Source: CAIWHR01 sp963836265 | Lineage (GTDB): Bacteria; Pseudomonadota; Gammaproteobacteria; Burkholderiales; Casimicrobiaceae | DNA: 64,000 bases | Assembly (NCBI GenBank): GCA_963836265.1 | Contig: CAWIIO010000002.1 | Span: 124,001-188,000 of the forward strand | Direction: 5' to 3' | Shown here: piece after piece, positions 28,845 through 38,217 of the stretch | Layout of the letters: each line of letters opens with the position of its first letter | Position numbering within the stretch: position 1 is the first letter of the stretch | Program-made: the position numbers and the translations under genes | The notes under the pieces: generated by a model | Seen by the model: only the letters and a program-made list of their open reading frames with translations | Told to the model about the DNA's origin: nothing | Database searches by the model: none

Positions 28845-29780
28845 TCATCCGGCGCTCGGATTGGTTGGAACGAGCCAGCCGTCCTCGCGCTTCGCCGCGC
28901 CGGCGCGCTCGAGCTCGCCGATCAAAAGCGCGGCAAGCTCGCTCGCAGACAGATGGAAGAACAAGGCGTTGAAGTCGCGATAGAGCCCGACGCGGTCGAG
29001 ATAGTCCGGCATGTCGGCAAGCGGAAGGCGTCCCTGATCGAGCAGCGCGAACGCAAGATTCACCTTGAGCGCATGCCGTGCGACGCGCGGGCTGTCTGCT
29101 TCGAGCGCCGCCACGCGCTTGAACGCGCGCTCGAGCGCGGCTGCGACGTCGCTGAAGGGCTCGCCGTGACCGGGAACGACGACGCGGATGTCGAGACCGG
29201 CCAGCATTTCGAGCGTCGCCCTCGCTGCCGGGATGGCCGCGGGGTCGACCTCGGGCGGCATCACGAAGCCGAAGCCGTGCTCCCACAAGGCATCGCCGGA
29301 GATCAGGATCGCGTGCTCGGCGTTGTGGAAGACGAGTGCCCCCATGGCGTGCCCGGGCGCGGCGAGCGCGCGCCATTCCAGATCGCCCCACACATGCGTG
29401 GTGTCGGGCGCGATCGCCCGATCGACCGTGAAGCGATCGGCCCGCTGGTCGCAATAGTCGTAGAGGAGCGCCCGCTGGTCCCAGCGCTCGATGAGCGGGA
29501 CCTCGCCCGCCGGCACCGCGATCGGGCAGCCGTATTTCTCGGCAAGCGCGGCGTTGCCACCGATGTGGTCCGAGTGGCAGTGCGTATTGACGACCCAGGC
29601 GAGCGGCGCGGCGCCGATGCCGCGCTCGGAGGCGAGCAGCGCGAGCGTCAGCGCGACGTGGCGAACGTAGCCGGTATCGATCAGCACGTGGCCGTCGCGG
29701 CTGCGGAGCACCACGTGGTTGGCGGACAGCCAATCGCGAACGAAGACGTGCAGTTGCGGCGGGAACGGAGGCACAGCCAT
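28845..29780 (-). CDS. Metallo-beta-lactamase-fold hydrolase
   Basis: This 311-residue protein has the zinc motif THCHSDHIGG, the later AAPGHAMGALVF and VVPGHGEPF metal-ligand regions, and the opening LSANHVVL-GHVLIDTGYV. It belongs to the glyoxalase II-like branch. The substrate is unknown (thioesters, lactones or others are possible). ATG 29780 is preferred to a TTG 15 bases upstream. Confidence 0.88.
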   Translation of the reverse strand: MAVPPFPPQLHVFVRDWLSANHVVLRSRDGHVLIDTGYVRHVALTLALLASERGIGAAPLAWVVNTHCHSDHIGGNAALAEKYGCPIAVPAGEVPLIERWDQRALLYDYCDQRADRFTVDRAIAPDTTHVWGDLEWRALAAPGHAMGALVFHNAEHAILISGDALWEHGFGFVMPPEVDPAAIPAARATLEMLAGLDIRVVVPGHGEPFSDVAAALERAFKRVAALEADSPRVARHALKVNLAFALLDQGRLPLADMPDYLDRVGLYRDFNALFFHLSASELAALLIGELERAGAAKREDGWLVPTNPSAG

Positions 29781-29822
29781 GTTCAATCGTCCCAACGGGG
29801 CTGCGGAGTTGTCGCTGCCCGG

Positions 29823-32800
29823 TCAGCCTGAGCGCAGTTGGCCCAGGAACTCGCGGATCAGCGCGACGCGCTCGGGCAGCGTCGGCGCCGCGCGGTCGAT
29901 GCGCACGCGGTCGGGACCGGCGAAGCGAATGCGGCCGTCACGCTGCACCAGCAGGATCAGCGCGCCCGCGTCGAAGGGCGGCTGCTTCGTGAATTGCAGC
30001 GTGCTGCGCTCCGGTCCGGCGTCGATCTTGGTGACACCCAGCGGTTTCGCGGCGAGGCGCAGGCGGTGACATGCAATCAGTGCCTGCGCAGGCTCCGGCG
30101 GACGTCCGAAGCGATCGACGAGCTCCTCCTGCATTGCTTCCAGCTCCTCGATGCTCTCGCAGTTCGCAAATCGCTTGTAGAGCACGAGCCGCTGGTGAAC
30201 ATCGCTGCAATAGATCTCGGGCAGCAGCGCCGGCACGTGCAGATTGATCTCGGTGGTAACGCCGAGCGGCGCAACCAGATCGGGCTCCCGCCCCGATTTC
30301 AGCGCCGAGACCGCGGCCTTCAGCATATCGGCGTAGAGTTGGAAGCCCACTTCCATCATTTCGCCGGACTGCGATTCGCCCAGTACCTCGCCCGCACCGC
30401 GGATCTCGAGATCGTGCATCGCGAGATAGAAGCCTGAGCCCAGGTCCTCCATCATCTGGATCGCTTCGAGCCGCTTCTTCGCCTGCGCCGACAGCGCGTC
30501 GGCGGGAGGCGTCAGCAGGTAGGCGTAGGCCTGATGGTGCGAGCGCCCCACGCGGCCGCGTAGCTGATGCAGCTGCGCGAGGCCGAAACGGTCGGCGCGC
30601 TCGATGATGATCGTGTTCGCCGTCGGGACGTCGATCCCGGTCTCGATGATCGTCGAGCAGACGAGCAGGTTCACGCGCTGCGCGTAGAACTCGCGCATCA
30701 CCTGCTCGAGGTCGCGCTCGCCAAGCTGTCCGTGCGCGACCTTGATCCGGGCTTCGGGCACCAGGTCGGCGAGCCGCTCGGCGGTCACGCCGATCGTGTC
30801 GATGTCGTTGTGCAGGAAATAGATCTGTCCGCCGCGCTTCAACTCGCGCAGCGCCGCTTCGCGGATGATGCCGCGCGAGGACGGCGACACGAACGTCCTG
30901 ATCGCGAGCCGCCGTTGCGGCGCCGTGGCGATCACCGAAAAGTCGCGGATGCCTTCGAGCGACATCGCGAGCGTGCGCGGAATCGGCGTCGCCGTCAGTG
31001 TCAGCACGTCGACCTCGGCGCGCAACTTCTTCAGCTGCTCTTTCTGCCGCACGCCGAAACGATGCTCCTCGTCGATGATCACGAGCCCCAGGTTCGCGAA
31101 CTTGACGTCGGCCTGAATCAGCTTGTGGGTGCCGATGACGAGATCGACCGTCCCCGCCGCGATCCCGGTCAGCGCTGCCTGCACTTCCTTCGGCGAGCGG
31201 AAGCGCGAAAGCTCGACCAGGCGAACCGGCAGCTCGGAAAAGCGGTCGGCGAAGACCTGGAAATGTTGCTCGGCGAGCAGCGTCGTCGGCACCAGCACGG
31301 CGACCTGCTTGCCGTCGGCGATCGCGACGAAGGCGGCGCGGAGCGCGACTTCGGTCTTGCCGAAGCCGACGTCGCCGCAGACGAGCCGATCCATCGGCTT
31401 GCCGGCGGTCAGATCGCGGATGACGGCTTCGATCGCCGCCTGCTGATCCGGCGTCTCTTCGAATCCGAAGCCCTCCGCGAACGCCTCGTAGTCGTGGCCG
31501 CTGAACTTGAACGCGTGACCCTTGCGCGCTGCACGCTGCGCGTACAGGTTGAGGAGCTCGGCTGCCGTGTCGTGGGCTTGCCGTGCGGCGCGCTTCTTCG
31601 CTTTTTCCCACTGGCCGCTGCCGAGCTCGTGCAGCGGCGCTGCGTCGGGCGATACGCCGCTGTAGCGGCCGATCAGGTGCAGGTTGGAAACGGGAACGTA
31701 GAGCTTCGCGTCGTTGGCGTAGACGAGCTGCAGGAACTCGGTGCGACCTTCCGGCAGGTCCATGGTCACGAGCCCGAGATAGCGGCCGATCCCGTGCTGC
31801 TCGTGAACGACCGGATCGCCAATCCGCACTTCGGAAAGGTCGCGCAGCAGCGCGTCGACGTTGGTGCGCCTCGCGGCCTCGCGACGTCCGCGGCGGACGA
31901 CGCCCGCGTAGAGTTCCGCTTCGGTGACGAACGCAAGCCTCGCCGCGGGCCACGCGAATCCCGCGTGCAGCGGCGCGACGGCGATACCGAATCGCGGGCC
32001 GACCGGCGCGCCGTCGCGTGCGACGGTGAGCCAGTCGTCGATGGGCGGCGCAGCGAGCCCGTACTCGGCGAAGTACTGCTGCATCGTCTCGCGCCGGCCG
32101 ACGGTTTCCGCGCAGACGACGACGCGCGCGTCGCTGGCGGCGAGAAAGCGCTTGAGTGCGGCGAGCGGATCCTCGGCGCGACGGTCGACCTGCACGGTGG
32201 GCAGCGACATCGCCTCTGCAGGGGACGGCGGCGTCTCTTCCGCGGGCGCGGGCAACTCGATCCGCGCGAAACTCTTCAGCATGCCGTTGAAGGCGTCGGG
32301 GGGCAGGAAGACCTCCGCTGGCGACAACAGTGGCCGCGCCTTGTCGCCACGCAAGAGCTTGTATCGCGATTCGGTATCCTGCCAAAAGTGCTCGATGGCA
32401 GCGGGCACGTCGCCGTGCAGCGCGACGGCGGCGTCGTGCGGGAGGTAATCGGCGAGCGTTGCCGTCGCCTCGAAGAAGAGCGGCAAGTAGTACTCGATGC
32501 CGCCGGGCATTACGCCGTTGCTCACGTCTCTGTACAGCGGCGATTTCGACGGATCGCCTTCGAACACTTCGCGGTAGCGGCTGCGAAAGCGCGTGCGCCC
32601 CGCCTCGTCGAGCGGAAATTCGCGGGCCGGAAGAAGACGCACGTCGGGCACCGGATAGAGGGTGCGCTGGGAGTCGACGTCGAACATCCGGATGCTCTCG
32701 ATGTCGTCGTCGAAGAGGTCGATCCGATAGGGCAGCGTGCTGCCCATCGGAAAGAGATCGATCAGGCCGCCGCGCACGCTGAATTCGCCGGGCGAGACGA

Positions 32801-33413
32801 CCTGCGTCACATGCTGGTAGCCGGCGAGCGCGAGCTGCGCGCGCAGCGCCGGCACGTCGAGCCGCGTCCCTTGCCGGAGGAAAAAAGTGAACGCGGCGAG
32901 GAACGACGGCGGCGCGAGCCGATAGAGCGCCGTCGTCGCCGCCACGACGAGCACATCGCATTCGCTGCGCGAGACGCGGTAGAGCGTCGCGAGCCGCTCG
33001 GAGACGAGGTCGTGGTGCGGGGAAAAATGGTCGTAGGGCAGCGTCTCCCAGTCGGGAAGGAGCGCGATGCGCAAGCCCGGCGCGAACCAGGGAAGCTCGT
33101 CGGCCAGCCGATTCGCGGCGAGCGCGTCCGCGGCAACAACGGCCAGCACGCGCTCTTGTTGCCTGCACTGCACTGCGAGCTGCGCAAGGGCAAGGGCGTC
33201 GGCCGAACCGGGAAGCGGGGGGGCGTGGGTTTTGCGGCCGGGAGCGGGCACCTTCGGCGCGAGCGAGGGCAGCGCGGCGAGCATCGAAATGGTCGCCGCG
33301 AGGTCGGGAGTCGCGGGCGCGGCGGCGATCGAGCCATGCGCGGCGGCGTCGTTCGGGGACGGAACCGCCGCAGCCACCGTTCCCGCAGCGGGCTGGGCCG
33401 AGGGCACGTGCAA
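29823..33413 (-). CDS. mfd: Transcription-repair coupling factor Mfd
   Basis: Up to 1,196 residues. Mfd removes RNA polymerase stalled at DNA damage and recruits UvrA. An N-terminal UvrB-like region has LLPDWETLPYDHFSPHHDLVSERL and GEFSVRGGLIDLFP. The RNA polymerase-interaction domain around GDPVVHEQHGIGRYLGL follows. The translocase domain has the P-loop near 680-687 (GDVGFGKT), DEEH at 781-784, TATPIPRTLAMS and QLRGRVGR. The C-terminal TRCF domain ends the protein. The first codon at 33413 is TTG and the first ~45 residues are low complexity, so translation may begin further in. Confidence 0.96.
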   Translation of the reverse strand: MHVPSAQPAAGTVAAAVPSPNDAAAHGSIAAAPATPDLAATISMLAALPSLAPKVPAPGRKTHAPPLPGSADALALAQLAVQCRQQERVLAVVAADALAANRLADELPWFAPGLRIALLPDWETLPYDHFSPHHDLVSERLATLYRVSRSECDVLVVAATTALYRLAPPSFLAAFTFFLRQGTRLDVPALRAQLALAGYQHVTQVVSPGEFSVRGGLIDLFPMGSTLPYRIDLFDDDIESIRMFDVDSQRTLYPVPDVRLLPAREFPLDEAGRTRFRSRYREVFEGDPSKSPLYRDVSNGVMPGGIEYYLPLFFEATATLADYLPHDAAVALHGDVPAAIEHFWQDTESRYKLLRGDKARPLLSPAEVFLPPDAFNGMLKSFARIELPAPAEETPPSPAEAMSLPTVQVDRRAEDPLAALKRFLAASDARVVVCAETVGRRETMQQYFAEYGLAAPPIDDWLTVARDGAPVGPRFGIAVAPLHAGFAWPAARLAFVTEAELYAGVVRRGRREAARRTNVDALLRDLSEVRIGDPVVHEQHGIGRYLGLVTMDLPEGRTEFLQLVYANDAKLYVPVSNLHLIGRYSGVSPDAAPLHELGSGQWEKAKKRAARQAHDTAAELLNLYAQRAARKGHAFKFSGHDYEAFAEGFGFEETPDQQAAIEAVIRDLTAGKPMDRLVCGDVGFGKTEVALRAAFVAIADGKQVAVLVPTTLLAEQHFQVFADRFSELPVRLVELSRFRSPKEVQAALTGIAAGTVDLVIGTHKLIQADVKFANLGLVIIDEEHRFGVRQKEQLKKLRAEVDVLTLTATPIPRTLAMSLEGIRDFSVIATAPQRRLAIRTFVSPSSRGIIREAALRELKRGGQIYFLHNDIDTIGVTAERLADLVPEARIKVAHGQLGERDLEQVMREFYAQRVNLLVCSTIIETGIDVPTANTIIIERADRFGLAQLHQLRGRVGRSHHQAYAYLLTPPADALSAQAKKRLEAIQMMEDLGSGFYLAMHDLEIRGAGEVLGESQSGEMMEVGFQLYADMLKAAVSALKSGREPDLVAPLGVTTEINLHVPALLPEIYCSDVHQRLVLYKRFANCESIEELEAMQEELVDRFGRPPEPAQALIACHRLRLAAKPLGVTKIDAGPERSTLQFTKQPPFDAGALILLVQRDGRIRFAGPDRVRIDRAAPTLPERVALIREFLGQLRSG

Positions 33414-33546
33414 CTACGGATGGACTTTCGATTATACGTGGGGCGCGAGGACGCCCACGCAACCGCAAAACCATCTCGAAAGAGCAGGGTTGCAATTCCA
33501 TTGTCGGCAGCGCGATTGCGTCATGGCCCGTGCGATAATCGCGCGC

Positions 33547-34485
33547 ATGCACGTGTCCAAGCGCTCCGGCATCGCCGGCGTGTCGCCGTTCCTGCTGCTG
33601 ACGCTGGCGCCGCTATTCTGGGCGGGCAACTGGATCATCGGCCGCGGCTTCGCGCCTGACATTCCGCCGATGGCGATGACGTTCCTGCGCTGGCTCTTCG
33701 CGATCGCGATTCTCGCGCCATTCGCGTGGCCGCATGTCCGCCGCGACTGGCCGCTCGTGCGCGCAAACTGGAAGACGTTGCTGTTCCTCGGCGCGATCGG
33801 CGTCGGCACGCACAACGCGCTCGCCTATCTCGGTCTCAACTACACGACGGCGACGAACGGCGTGATCCTGAACTCGTTCATTCCGGTGATGATCATCACG
33901 TTCTCGTGGCTGTTCCTGCGCGAAGCCCTTTCACCGGTCCAGCTCGCGGGCGTCGGGGTGTCGCTCGCCGGCGTGCTCGCGATCCTGTCGCAGGGGAGTC
34001 TGGCGGCGCTCGCGGCGTTCCGGCTGAACGGCGGCGACCTGCTCGTGATCCTGTCGATGGCAATGTGGTCGACGTACACGATCTGCCTACGGTGGCGGCC
34101 GGCGGGGCTGCACATGCTGTCGTTCCTGTTCGTGCTGATGGTCGTCGGCGATCTTTGCGTGTTGCCGTTTTTCGCAGGCGAGCTCGCATTCGGCAGGCAC
34201 ATGAAGGTCACCCCGGCGAACGTTGCAGCGCTTGCTTCCGTCGCGCTTTTCTCCTCGGTGCTCGCGTACATCTTCTGGAACCGCGGCGTCGAGCAGGTCG
34301 GAGCCAGCGTGGCCGGGCTCTTCGTTCATCTGATGCCGGTGTTCGGCGTGCTGCTCGCGTGGCTGTTCCTCGGCGAGCGCCTCGCCCCGTATCATGTCGC
34401 CGGGATCGGCCTGATCCTGACCGGCATCGGGATCACGAGCCGGCTCGGGCGGCGGCCGGTGCCGGCGCCGGCGGGGACGGACTAG
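33547..34485 (+). CDS. EamA/DMT-family transporter
   Basis: This 312-residue inner-membrane protein has ten hydrophobic segments in two EamA repeats. The first opens LAPLFWAGNWIIGRGFAPDIPPM; the second has GGDLLVILSMAMWSTYTICLR. The C-terminal GASVAGLFVHLMPVFGVLLAW-LFLGERL is the classic end of the family. The substrate is unknown; relatives move amino acids or metabolites out of the cell. ATG 33547 is used. Divergent from mfd. Confidence 0.9.
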   Translation: MHVSKRSGIAGVSPFLLLTLAPLFWAGNWIIGRGFAPDIPPMAMTFLRWLFAIAILAPFAWPHVRRDWPLVRANWKTLLFLGAIGVGTHNALAYLGLNYTTATNGVILNSFIPVMIITFSWLFLREALSPVQLAGVGVSLAGVLAILSQGSLAALAAFRLNGGDLLVILSMAMWSTYTICLRWRPAGLHMLSFLFVLMVVGDLCVLPFFAGELAFGRHMKVTPANVAALASVALFSSVLAYIFWNRGVEQVGASVAGLFVHLMPVFGVLLAWLFLGERLAPYHVAGIGLILTGIGITSRLGRRPVPAPAGTD

Positions 34486-34510
34486 GGCCGGTTCTCGGCT
34501 CGGGGGACCG

Positions 34511-34729
34511 ATGAGCGACGGTATTGGCGACGCGGACCGGGTGGCGATGATGCAGCAGCTCGTGCAGCTGACGATCGAGCACCGCGATCTCGACGACGTG
34601 ATCCACCGGCTATCCGAGTCACCGTCGCACGACGAGCTGCAACTCAAGCGGCTGAAGCGCCGCAAGCTGCTCCTCAAGGATCAGATCGCGCGCCTCGAGC
34701 GGCAGATCGACCCCGATATTCCGGCCTGA
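34511..34729 (+). CDS. YdcH/DUF465-family small protein
   Basis: This 72-residue helical protein has the DUF465 pattern LTIEHRDLDDVIHRL, then LKRLKRRKLLLKDQIARLERQ, a probable antiparallel helical hairpin. Function is unknown in the family. It begins 25 bases after the EamA gene and probably shares its transcript. Confidence 0.88.
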   Translation: MSDGIGDADRVAMMQQLVQLTIEHRDLDDVIHRLSESPSHDELQLKRLKRRKLLLKDQIARLERQIDPDIPA

Positions 34730-34734
34730 GAAAG

Positions 34735-34801
34735 GTAGGGTCAGAGACGACTTACCCGGGCGCAGCGCGACGGAGGCCGCGAAAGTCGTCTCTGACCCTA
34801 C
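34735..34801. repeat. 19-bp perfect inverted repeat between convergent genes
   Basis: Arms at 34735-34753 and 34783-34801 are perfect 19-base reverse complements around a 29-base loop. They lie exactly between the DUF465 gene and the converging GDP-mannose synthase gene. The stop codon of the latter (34798-34800) lies within the right arm. It could act as a bidirectional terminator or be a dispersed MITE/REP-type element. Confidence 0.8.
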
Positions 34802-36261
34802 TTGACGCGGCCGTAGATGTCCTCGAAGCGGACGATGTCGTCCTCGCCGACGTAGTCGCCGCACTGAACCTCGATCACGACCAGCGGCTCGGCCCCTGCA
34901 TTTTCGAGCCGGTGCTTTTCACCGACGGGGATCATCGTCGAGCCCTGCGCCTCGACGACATAGCGGTCGTTGCCGCGAGTCACCGTGGCCGCACCGGCAA
35001 CGACGACCCAATGCTCGCTGCGATGATGGTGCAATTGCAGCGAGATCGCCGCGCCGGGCTTCACCTCGATCCGCTTGATCTTGAACCCGGCGCCTTCCTG
35101 CAGCACCGTGTAGGCACCCCACGGCCGCGTGACGGTCCGATGGAAGCGATACGCATCGTTGCCGCGCGCCTTGAGTTCGGCCGCGACTTCCCGCACGCGC
35201 TGCAGATGGTCGCGATGAGCGACGAGGACGGCGTCCGGCGTGTCGACGATCACCAGGTTCTCGACGCCGACCGTCGCGACAACGCGGTCCTCGGAATGCA
35301 CGAAGGTGCCGCGGGTGGCGACGGACACGCGCTCGCCGAGCCCATGATTGCCGTCGGCGTCAGGGGGCGTCAGGTCCGACACCGCCTGCCACGAGCCAAT
35401 GTCGCTCCAGTCGAAGGTCCCGCGCACGACCGCGACGGTGCCGGTGACGGCGGCGGGTTCCATCACGGCGTAGTCGATCGAAATGTCGGGAACCTTCGCA
35501 AAGCGTTCCGGGTCGATTTCGAGCATTGGGGTACCGCGCTTTTCGCCTAGCGTTTCCGCAATCGGACGTACGGCGGCGAGCAACGCGGGTGCATGGCGCG
35601 CGAATGCCTCGAGGATCCCGCCGGCCTTGAAGCAGAAGATGCCCGAGTTCCAGACGTAGTTGCCGCGCGCGACGTAAAGGCGGGCATCTTCGACCGGCGG
35701 CTTTTCGACGAAACGCCGCACCCGATAGGCGGGCATCGCGGCAGCGCTGCTGCCGAGCGCATCGCCGCATTCGAGATAGCCGAAACCCGTCTCGGGATGG
35801 GTTGGCGTGATGCCGAACGTCGCCAGCATTCCGTCGCCTGCGAGCGACACCGCGCGCGCGACCGCGGAAGCAAATGCGGCCTGGTCGCGAATCAGGTGAT
35901 CGGCGGGCAACACCAGCAGCACGGCGTCATCGCCGTGCCGCGCCTGCACGTGGAGCGCAGCAAGGGCGACCGCCGGCGCCGTGTTGCGGCCGAAGGGCTC
36001 GAGCAGGAAGGACTTGTCGCGCGGGTCGGGCAGGCTGGCGTAGACATCCCGCGTGTGGAAATACAGGTCGCGATTGGTGACGGTGACGAGGTCCCCAATT
36101 CCCGGAAGTGCCAACGCTCGCGCCGCAGTCTTACCGAGCAGCGTCTCGCCATCCGGCAGGGGCATGAACGACTTCGGCGCCATCTCGCGCGACAATGGCC
36201 ACAGCCGCGTTCCCGCGCCACCGGAGAGGATCACGGGAACGAGCGGCGCGGGGGTCGACAT
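34798..36261 (-). CDS. manC: Mannose-1-phosphate guanylyltransferase / mannose-6-phosphate isomerase
   Basis: This 487-residue bifunctional enzyme (ManC/AlgA/XanB type) makes GDP-mannose for polysaccharide or O-antigen synthesis. The N-terminal nucleotidyltransferase has PVILSGGAGTRLWPLSRE and PKSFMPL, with FVEKP and YVWNSGIFCF further on. The C-terminal isomerase cupin has RPWGAYTVL, GAAISLQLHHHRSEHWVVV and IPVGEKHRLEN. No other polysaccharide gene is adjacent. The stop lies in the 19-bp inverted repeat. Confidence 0.95.
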   Translation of the reverse strand: MSTPAPLVPVILSGGAGTRLWPLSREMAPKSFMPLPDGETLLGKTAARALALPGIGDLVTVTNRDLYFHTRDVYASLPDPRDKSFLLEPFGRNTAPAVALAALHVQARHGDDAVLLVLPADHLIRDQAAFASAVARAVSLAGDGMLATFGITPTHPETGFGYLECGDALGSSAAAMPAYRVRRFVEKPPVEDARLYVARGNYVWNSGIFCFKAGGILEAFARHAPALLAAVRPIAETLGEKRGTPMLEIDPERFAKVPDISIDYAVMEPAAVTGTVAVVRGTFDWSDIGSWQAVSDLTPPDADGNHGLGERVSVATRGTFVHSEDRVVATVGVENLVIVDTPDAVLVAHRDHLQRVREVAAELKARGNDAYRFHRTVTRPWGAYTVLQEGAGFKIKRIEVKPGAAISLQLHHHRSEHWVVVAGAATVTRGNDRYVVEAQGSTMIPVGEKHRLENAGAEPLVVIEVQCGDYVGEDDIVRFEDIYGRVK

Positions 36262-36425
36262 CGGCGGGGACGAGGGCGCGGACAGAGGACTTGAAACAAC
36301 GCGAGTCTACCCCATGTACTCGCCGAGACGCGGCGCCGCCGGGGCGCGGCTGGCGGTGGTATCATGAGCGTCTCGAATGCATTGCGACGGCGCCGTTTCG
36401 AAGGCGCCGCACCGCGACGAATACC

Positions 36426-36792
36426 GGGGGTGAACTGGTTTCGACGGGGGTTGCAACGCAGCTTGGGGCATGCCGAGGCGCTTGTCCTCGTAAAACTCGA
36501 GCAATCGCAAACTTAACTGCGAACGACGAAACGTACGCTCTGGCGGCTTAATCCCGCCGGACCTCGCACCCGGCAGCGCTCGGCTGGGGTGACTTAACCG
36601 TCACAGCGAGGACATTCAGAGCGATCGCGCTTGTCCCGGGTCACTTGGGCGCAGCGCTAAAACAAGGTGACTGGTCCTGCCGCAGCCTGTCCGTCGGCGT
36701 CGGTGGGGCGAGAGCCAAATGACGCGACTAAGCATGTAGTCCTGACTGCCGAGTGCTTCCGGACGCGAGTTCGATTCTCGCCACCTCCACCA
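36426..36792 (+). ncRNA. ssrA: tmRNA
   Basis: This 367-base RNA rescues stalled ribosomes. The 5' end GGGGGTG (36426-36432) pairs with CACCTCC (36782-36788) just before ACCA, forming the tRNA-like acceptor stem. The T-arm-like GAGTTCGATTCTC lies near the 3' end and the encoded CCA is at 36790-36792. The tag frame at 36519-36548 reads ANDETYALAA, then stop TAA at 36549-36551. This tag type supports a betaproteobacterial host. The 3' end is the probable attachment site for the integrase gene that follows. Confidence 0.95.
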
Positions 36793-36805
36793 AACCAAAG
36801 AATAG

Positions 36806-36830
36806 CGGCCCCGACCTGGGGCCGTTTTCT
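36806..36830 (+). terminator. Rho-independent terminator of ssrA
   Basis: A 7-bp GC stem (CGGCCCC at 36806-36812 and GGGGCCG at 36818-36824) with a 5-base loop is followed by TTTTCT, 13 bases after the tmRNA CCA. Confidence 0.85.
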
Positions 36831-36896
36831 TTCCAGTCCCATAGTGCACACCGGTATTGCATTGTCTAGGCCAGTTCGCTAGTATCTAACCCAGAT

Positions 36897-36932
36897 GGTG
36901 GTAAGAATGTTGGTAAGGACAGGTTTACCACC
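36897..36932. promoter_or_regulatory. Inverted repeat upstream of the integrase gene
   Basis: GGTGGTAA (36897-36904) and TTACCACC (36925-36932) form an 8-bp inverted repeat in the 165-base space between ssrA and the integrase start. A further GGTAAG copy lies between them. This may be an arm-type integrase site or an operator; the sequence does not decide. Confidence 0.35.
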
Positions 36933-36957
36933 AAAATAGCGATGAGGGTAAACGGAA

Positions 36958-38217
36958 ATGGCCAAGCGACACCGGCACCTGTTGGGCCCGTTGGAGGTAA
37001 CAAGGGCGAAGGCCAAGGCCAATGCCTACCGGCTGGCGGATGGGGGCGGCCTGTATCTGTGGGTTCCCGCGTCGGGCGTAAAGACGTGGCAGTTTCGCTA
37101 CCGCCACGACGGCAAGCCACAGACCGCCACGTTCGGCAAGGTCTCCGACTCGCAAGGCCTCGCTTGGGCTCGCGCGAAAGCCGAAGAGGCCCGTAGCCGG
37201 GTCGAGGACGGCGACCACCTGACGCGTGTTAAGGCCGTCAAGAAGGCTACTAAGGCCGCCGCGTCCGGTAATACGTTCGCTGTCGTGGCGGCCGATTGGG
37301 TCAAGAGCGAAGGTCGGCGAGCTAAGTGGACCCCCGACTACCGCGAAGAAGTCGCGTCGAGCCTAAAGAATCACTTGGGCAACCTCGACTCGTTGTCGAT
37401 CAGTGAGATTACGGCGGCAATGGCTTCGCCCCACTTGCGGCGTGTCGAGCGCAACGCGCCCGACATGGCAAAGAAGGTGCGGCAGCGGCTCCGGTCGATA
37501 TTCGATTACGCCGTGGAAGGCGGGCTGATCACGGGGAATCCGATTCCCGCGCCACGTAGACACAAGACCACCGGGGGTCGGCCACATTTGCCGGCGACGC
37601 TGACGAAGGATGGCGTAGGCGCGATCCTGAGGGCTGCGGATAAGGCCGAAGTCGGACGCGGCGTGCGCCGGGCGCACATGCTTGCCGCGTTTACTGCGCA
37701 GCGCGTGGGTGAGATTGTCAGCGCAACATGGGACGAACTGGACTTGAAGGCGGGTGTCTGGTCGATCCCGCGCGAACTGATGAAGCGAAAAGATGAAGAG
37801 CGCGGCCCGCATCTAGTCCCGATTCCGCCGCGCCTTTTGGCGGCGATGAAGGAATGGCGCCGGGCGGACGGGGACGATGCCGTGTACGTCAGCCCCGGCC
37901 CACGCGGGGGAACCCCTATTACCCGCGAGGCAGTCGAGAAGTTCTACCGTCGCGGGCTCAAGCTTTCCGGCAAGCACTCGCCGCATTCATGGCGCTCGGT
38001 GCTTTCCACTTGGGCGAACGATGCTGGCGAGGATGCAGACGCCGTCGAGGCGCAACTGGATCACGCGACCGGAAACAAGGTCAAGACGGCATACGACCGC
38101 GCCAAACGGTTGCAGCGCCGCGCGGATCTTATGGCGTGGCATGAGGCGGCCCTGATCGCAGCGCGTGACGGGGCTAAGGTAGTCGAGTTACGTACCCGCA
38201 GTGAACGAGCAAAGTAA
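36958..38217 (+). CDS. Tyrosine recombinase (P4-type integrase)
   Basis: This 419-residue site-specific recombinase is of the P4 integrase type. An N-terminal arm-binding DUF4102-like domain (YRLADGGGLYLWV, KTWQFRYRHDGK) is followed by a core-binding domain and the catalytic domain. The catalytic set is present: Arg249 (FTAQRVGEI), H343-S-W-R346, His369 and Tyr379 (TAYDR). Integrases of this group use tRNA or tmRNA 3' ends, and this gene starts 165 bases after ssrA, so it is almost surely what inserted the adjacent DNA. It is full length and looks functional. Confidence 0.95.
   Translation: MAKRHRHLLGPLEVTRAKAKANAYRLADGGGLYLWVPASGVKTWQFRYRHDGKPQTATFGKVSDSQGLAWARAKAEEARSRVEDGDHLTRVKAVKKATKAAASGNTFAVVAADWVKSEGRRAKWTPDYREEVASSLKNHLGNLDSLSISEITAAMASPHLRRVERNAPDMAKKVRQRLRSIFDYAVEGGLITGNPIPAPRRHKTTGGRPHLPATLTKDGVGAILRAADKAEVGRGVRRAHMLAAFTAQRVGEIVSATWDELDLKAGVWSIPRELMKRKDEERGPHLVPIPPRLLAAMKEWRRADGDDAVYVSPGPRGGTPITREAVEKFYRRGLKLSGKHSPHSWRSVLSTWANDAGEDADAVEAQLDHATGNKVKTAYDRAKRLQRRADLMAWHEAALIAARDGAKVVELRTRSERAK

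Noticed and set aside
29938..33659. Very long frames overlapping mfd (1,204 codons in another minus frame and 1,030 codons on the plus strand)
   Set aside because: Both mirror mfd codon structure at high GC. Neither has a motif or ribosome-binding site.
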